DNA of 24,015 nt from Bordetella parapertussis. Lineage in GTDB: Bacteria; Pseudomonadota; Gammaproteobacteria; Burkholderiales; Burkholderiaceae_B. The stretch spans positions 1 to 24,015 of the forward strand of contig CAMCYB010000030.1 in NCBI GenBank assembly GCA_945883615.1, given 5' to 3'. The position numbers and the translations under genes were made by a program. The notes below the pieces were generated by a model. It made no database searches. It was given only the letters and a program-made list of their open reading frames with translations, and was not told the origin of the DNA. Positions 23,873-24,015 of the stretch are shown piece after piece (position 1 is the stretch's first letter; the number at the start of each line of letters is the position of its first letter).

Positions 23873-24015
23873 GGAAACTCTGAAAAAGTCCCCGAATTCA
23901 GAGAACTCGGGACGCGGTTAATTGTCTGATTAGTATCGCAAATTTTTCGATCACGATCATGCCCCAATTGAGCTTTTCTGATATTGAATTCGATGCCAAG
24001 CGTAAGCAAACGCGG
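23873..24015 (+). mobile_element. IS5-family insertion sequence, left end (continues past the window)
   Basis: The element appears to start with GGAAACTCTGAAAAAGTCC right after a CTAG (23869-23872), the kind of 4-bp target (YTAR) used by IS5-group elements. Just inside the end is a hairpin, CCCGA-A-TTC-AGA-GAA-C-TCGGG (23891-23911), and CTCTGAA pairs with TTCAGAG (23878-23884 with 23897-23903). Such sub-terminal stems often shield IS genes from outside transcription. The transposase gene begins at 23959. The right end is outside the window, so target duplication cannot be confirmed. Confidence 0.8.
23959..24015 (+). CDS. IS5-family transposase, first 19 codons
   Basis: An ATG at 23959 opens a frame that runs to the window end: MPQLSFSDIEFDAKRKQTR. 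This is the conserved N-terminus of IS5-group DDE transposases (MPQLSFSDxEF-x-x-KRKQTRR). The catalytic domain is outside the window, so activity cannot be judged. It reads away from the disrupted outer-membrane gene. Confidence 0.8.
   Translation, partial: MPQLSFSDIEFDAKRKQTR

Overview
The 24-kb window looks like a chromosomal segment of a Gram-negative bacterium, most likely a betaproteobacterium of the Burkholderiales type with moderate GC. The outer-membrane export lipoprotein (Wza), the membrane-anchored TAXI binding protein and the domain make-up of the housekeeping genes suggest this. No rRNA or marker gene allows a firmer placement. I saw no rRNA, tRNA or CRISPR.

Left part (1-6200): the window opens in a frame-broken phosphorylase-superfamily nucleosidase remnant. 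Its 3' end overlaps, tail to tail, a minus-strand operon for a group-2 Mrp/Pha cation/proton antiporter (phaAB fused, then phaC, D, E, F, G). All the genes of the complex are present, mostly with overlapping stop/start codons.

Middle part (6400-12500): plus-strand housekeeping genes. An ApbC/Mrp P-loop iron-sulfur carrier with a C-terminal DUF971 domain overlaps an Nfu-type [4Fe-4S] carrier. Then come serA (serine biosynthesis), a secreted SYLF/Ysc84 protein, a 579-bp gene-free stretch with several small repeats, and mmsA (CoA-acylating methylmalonate-semialdehyde dehydrogenase).

Right-middle (12500-17900): an orphan membrane-anchored TAXI receptor. Next is a two-gene cassette predicted to make and use CDP-ribitol: a cytidylyltransferase-SDR fusion and a LicD-family transferase. 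An AbiEi/AbiEii type IV toxin-antitoxin pair follows, with a palindrome over its start codon. By eye this stretch is richer in A+T than the left part.

Right part (17900-24015): a minus-strand polysaccharide export module, wzb-wza-wzc, ending in a DegT-type sugar aminotransferase that converges on abiEii with a 16-bp gap. Upstream of wzb lies what looks like a decayed C-terminus of an ABC exporter ATPase. Beyond it is the 3' part of an outer-membrane beta-barrel gene cut by an IS5-family element at a CTAG site; the element's left end and the first 19 transposase codons close the window.

Taken together, the right half is a cell-surface polysaccharide locus with phosphatase, export pore, tyrosine kinase, one sugar-modifying enzyme and a probable ribitol-phosphate decoration cassette. 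It carries a toxin-antitoxin pair, an IS and gene debris. No glycosyltransferase, flippase or polymerase is inside the window, so the locus is probably continued or completed elsewhere.
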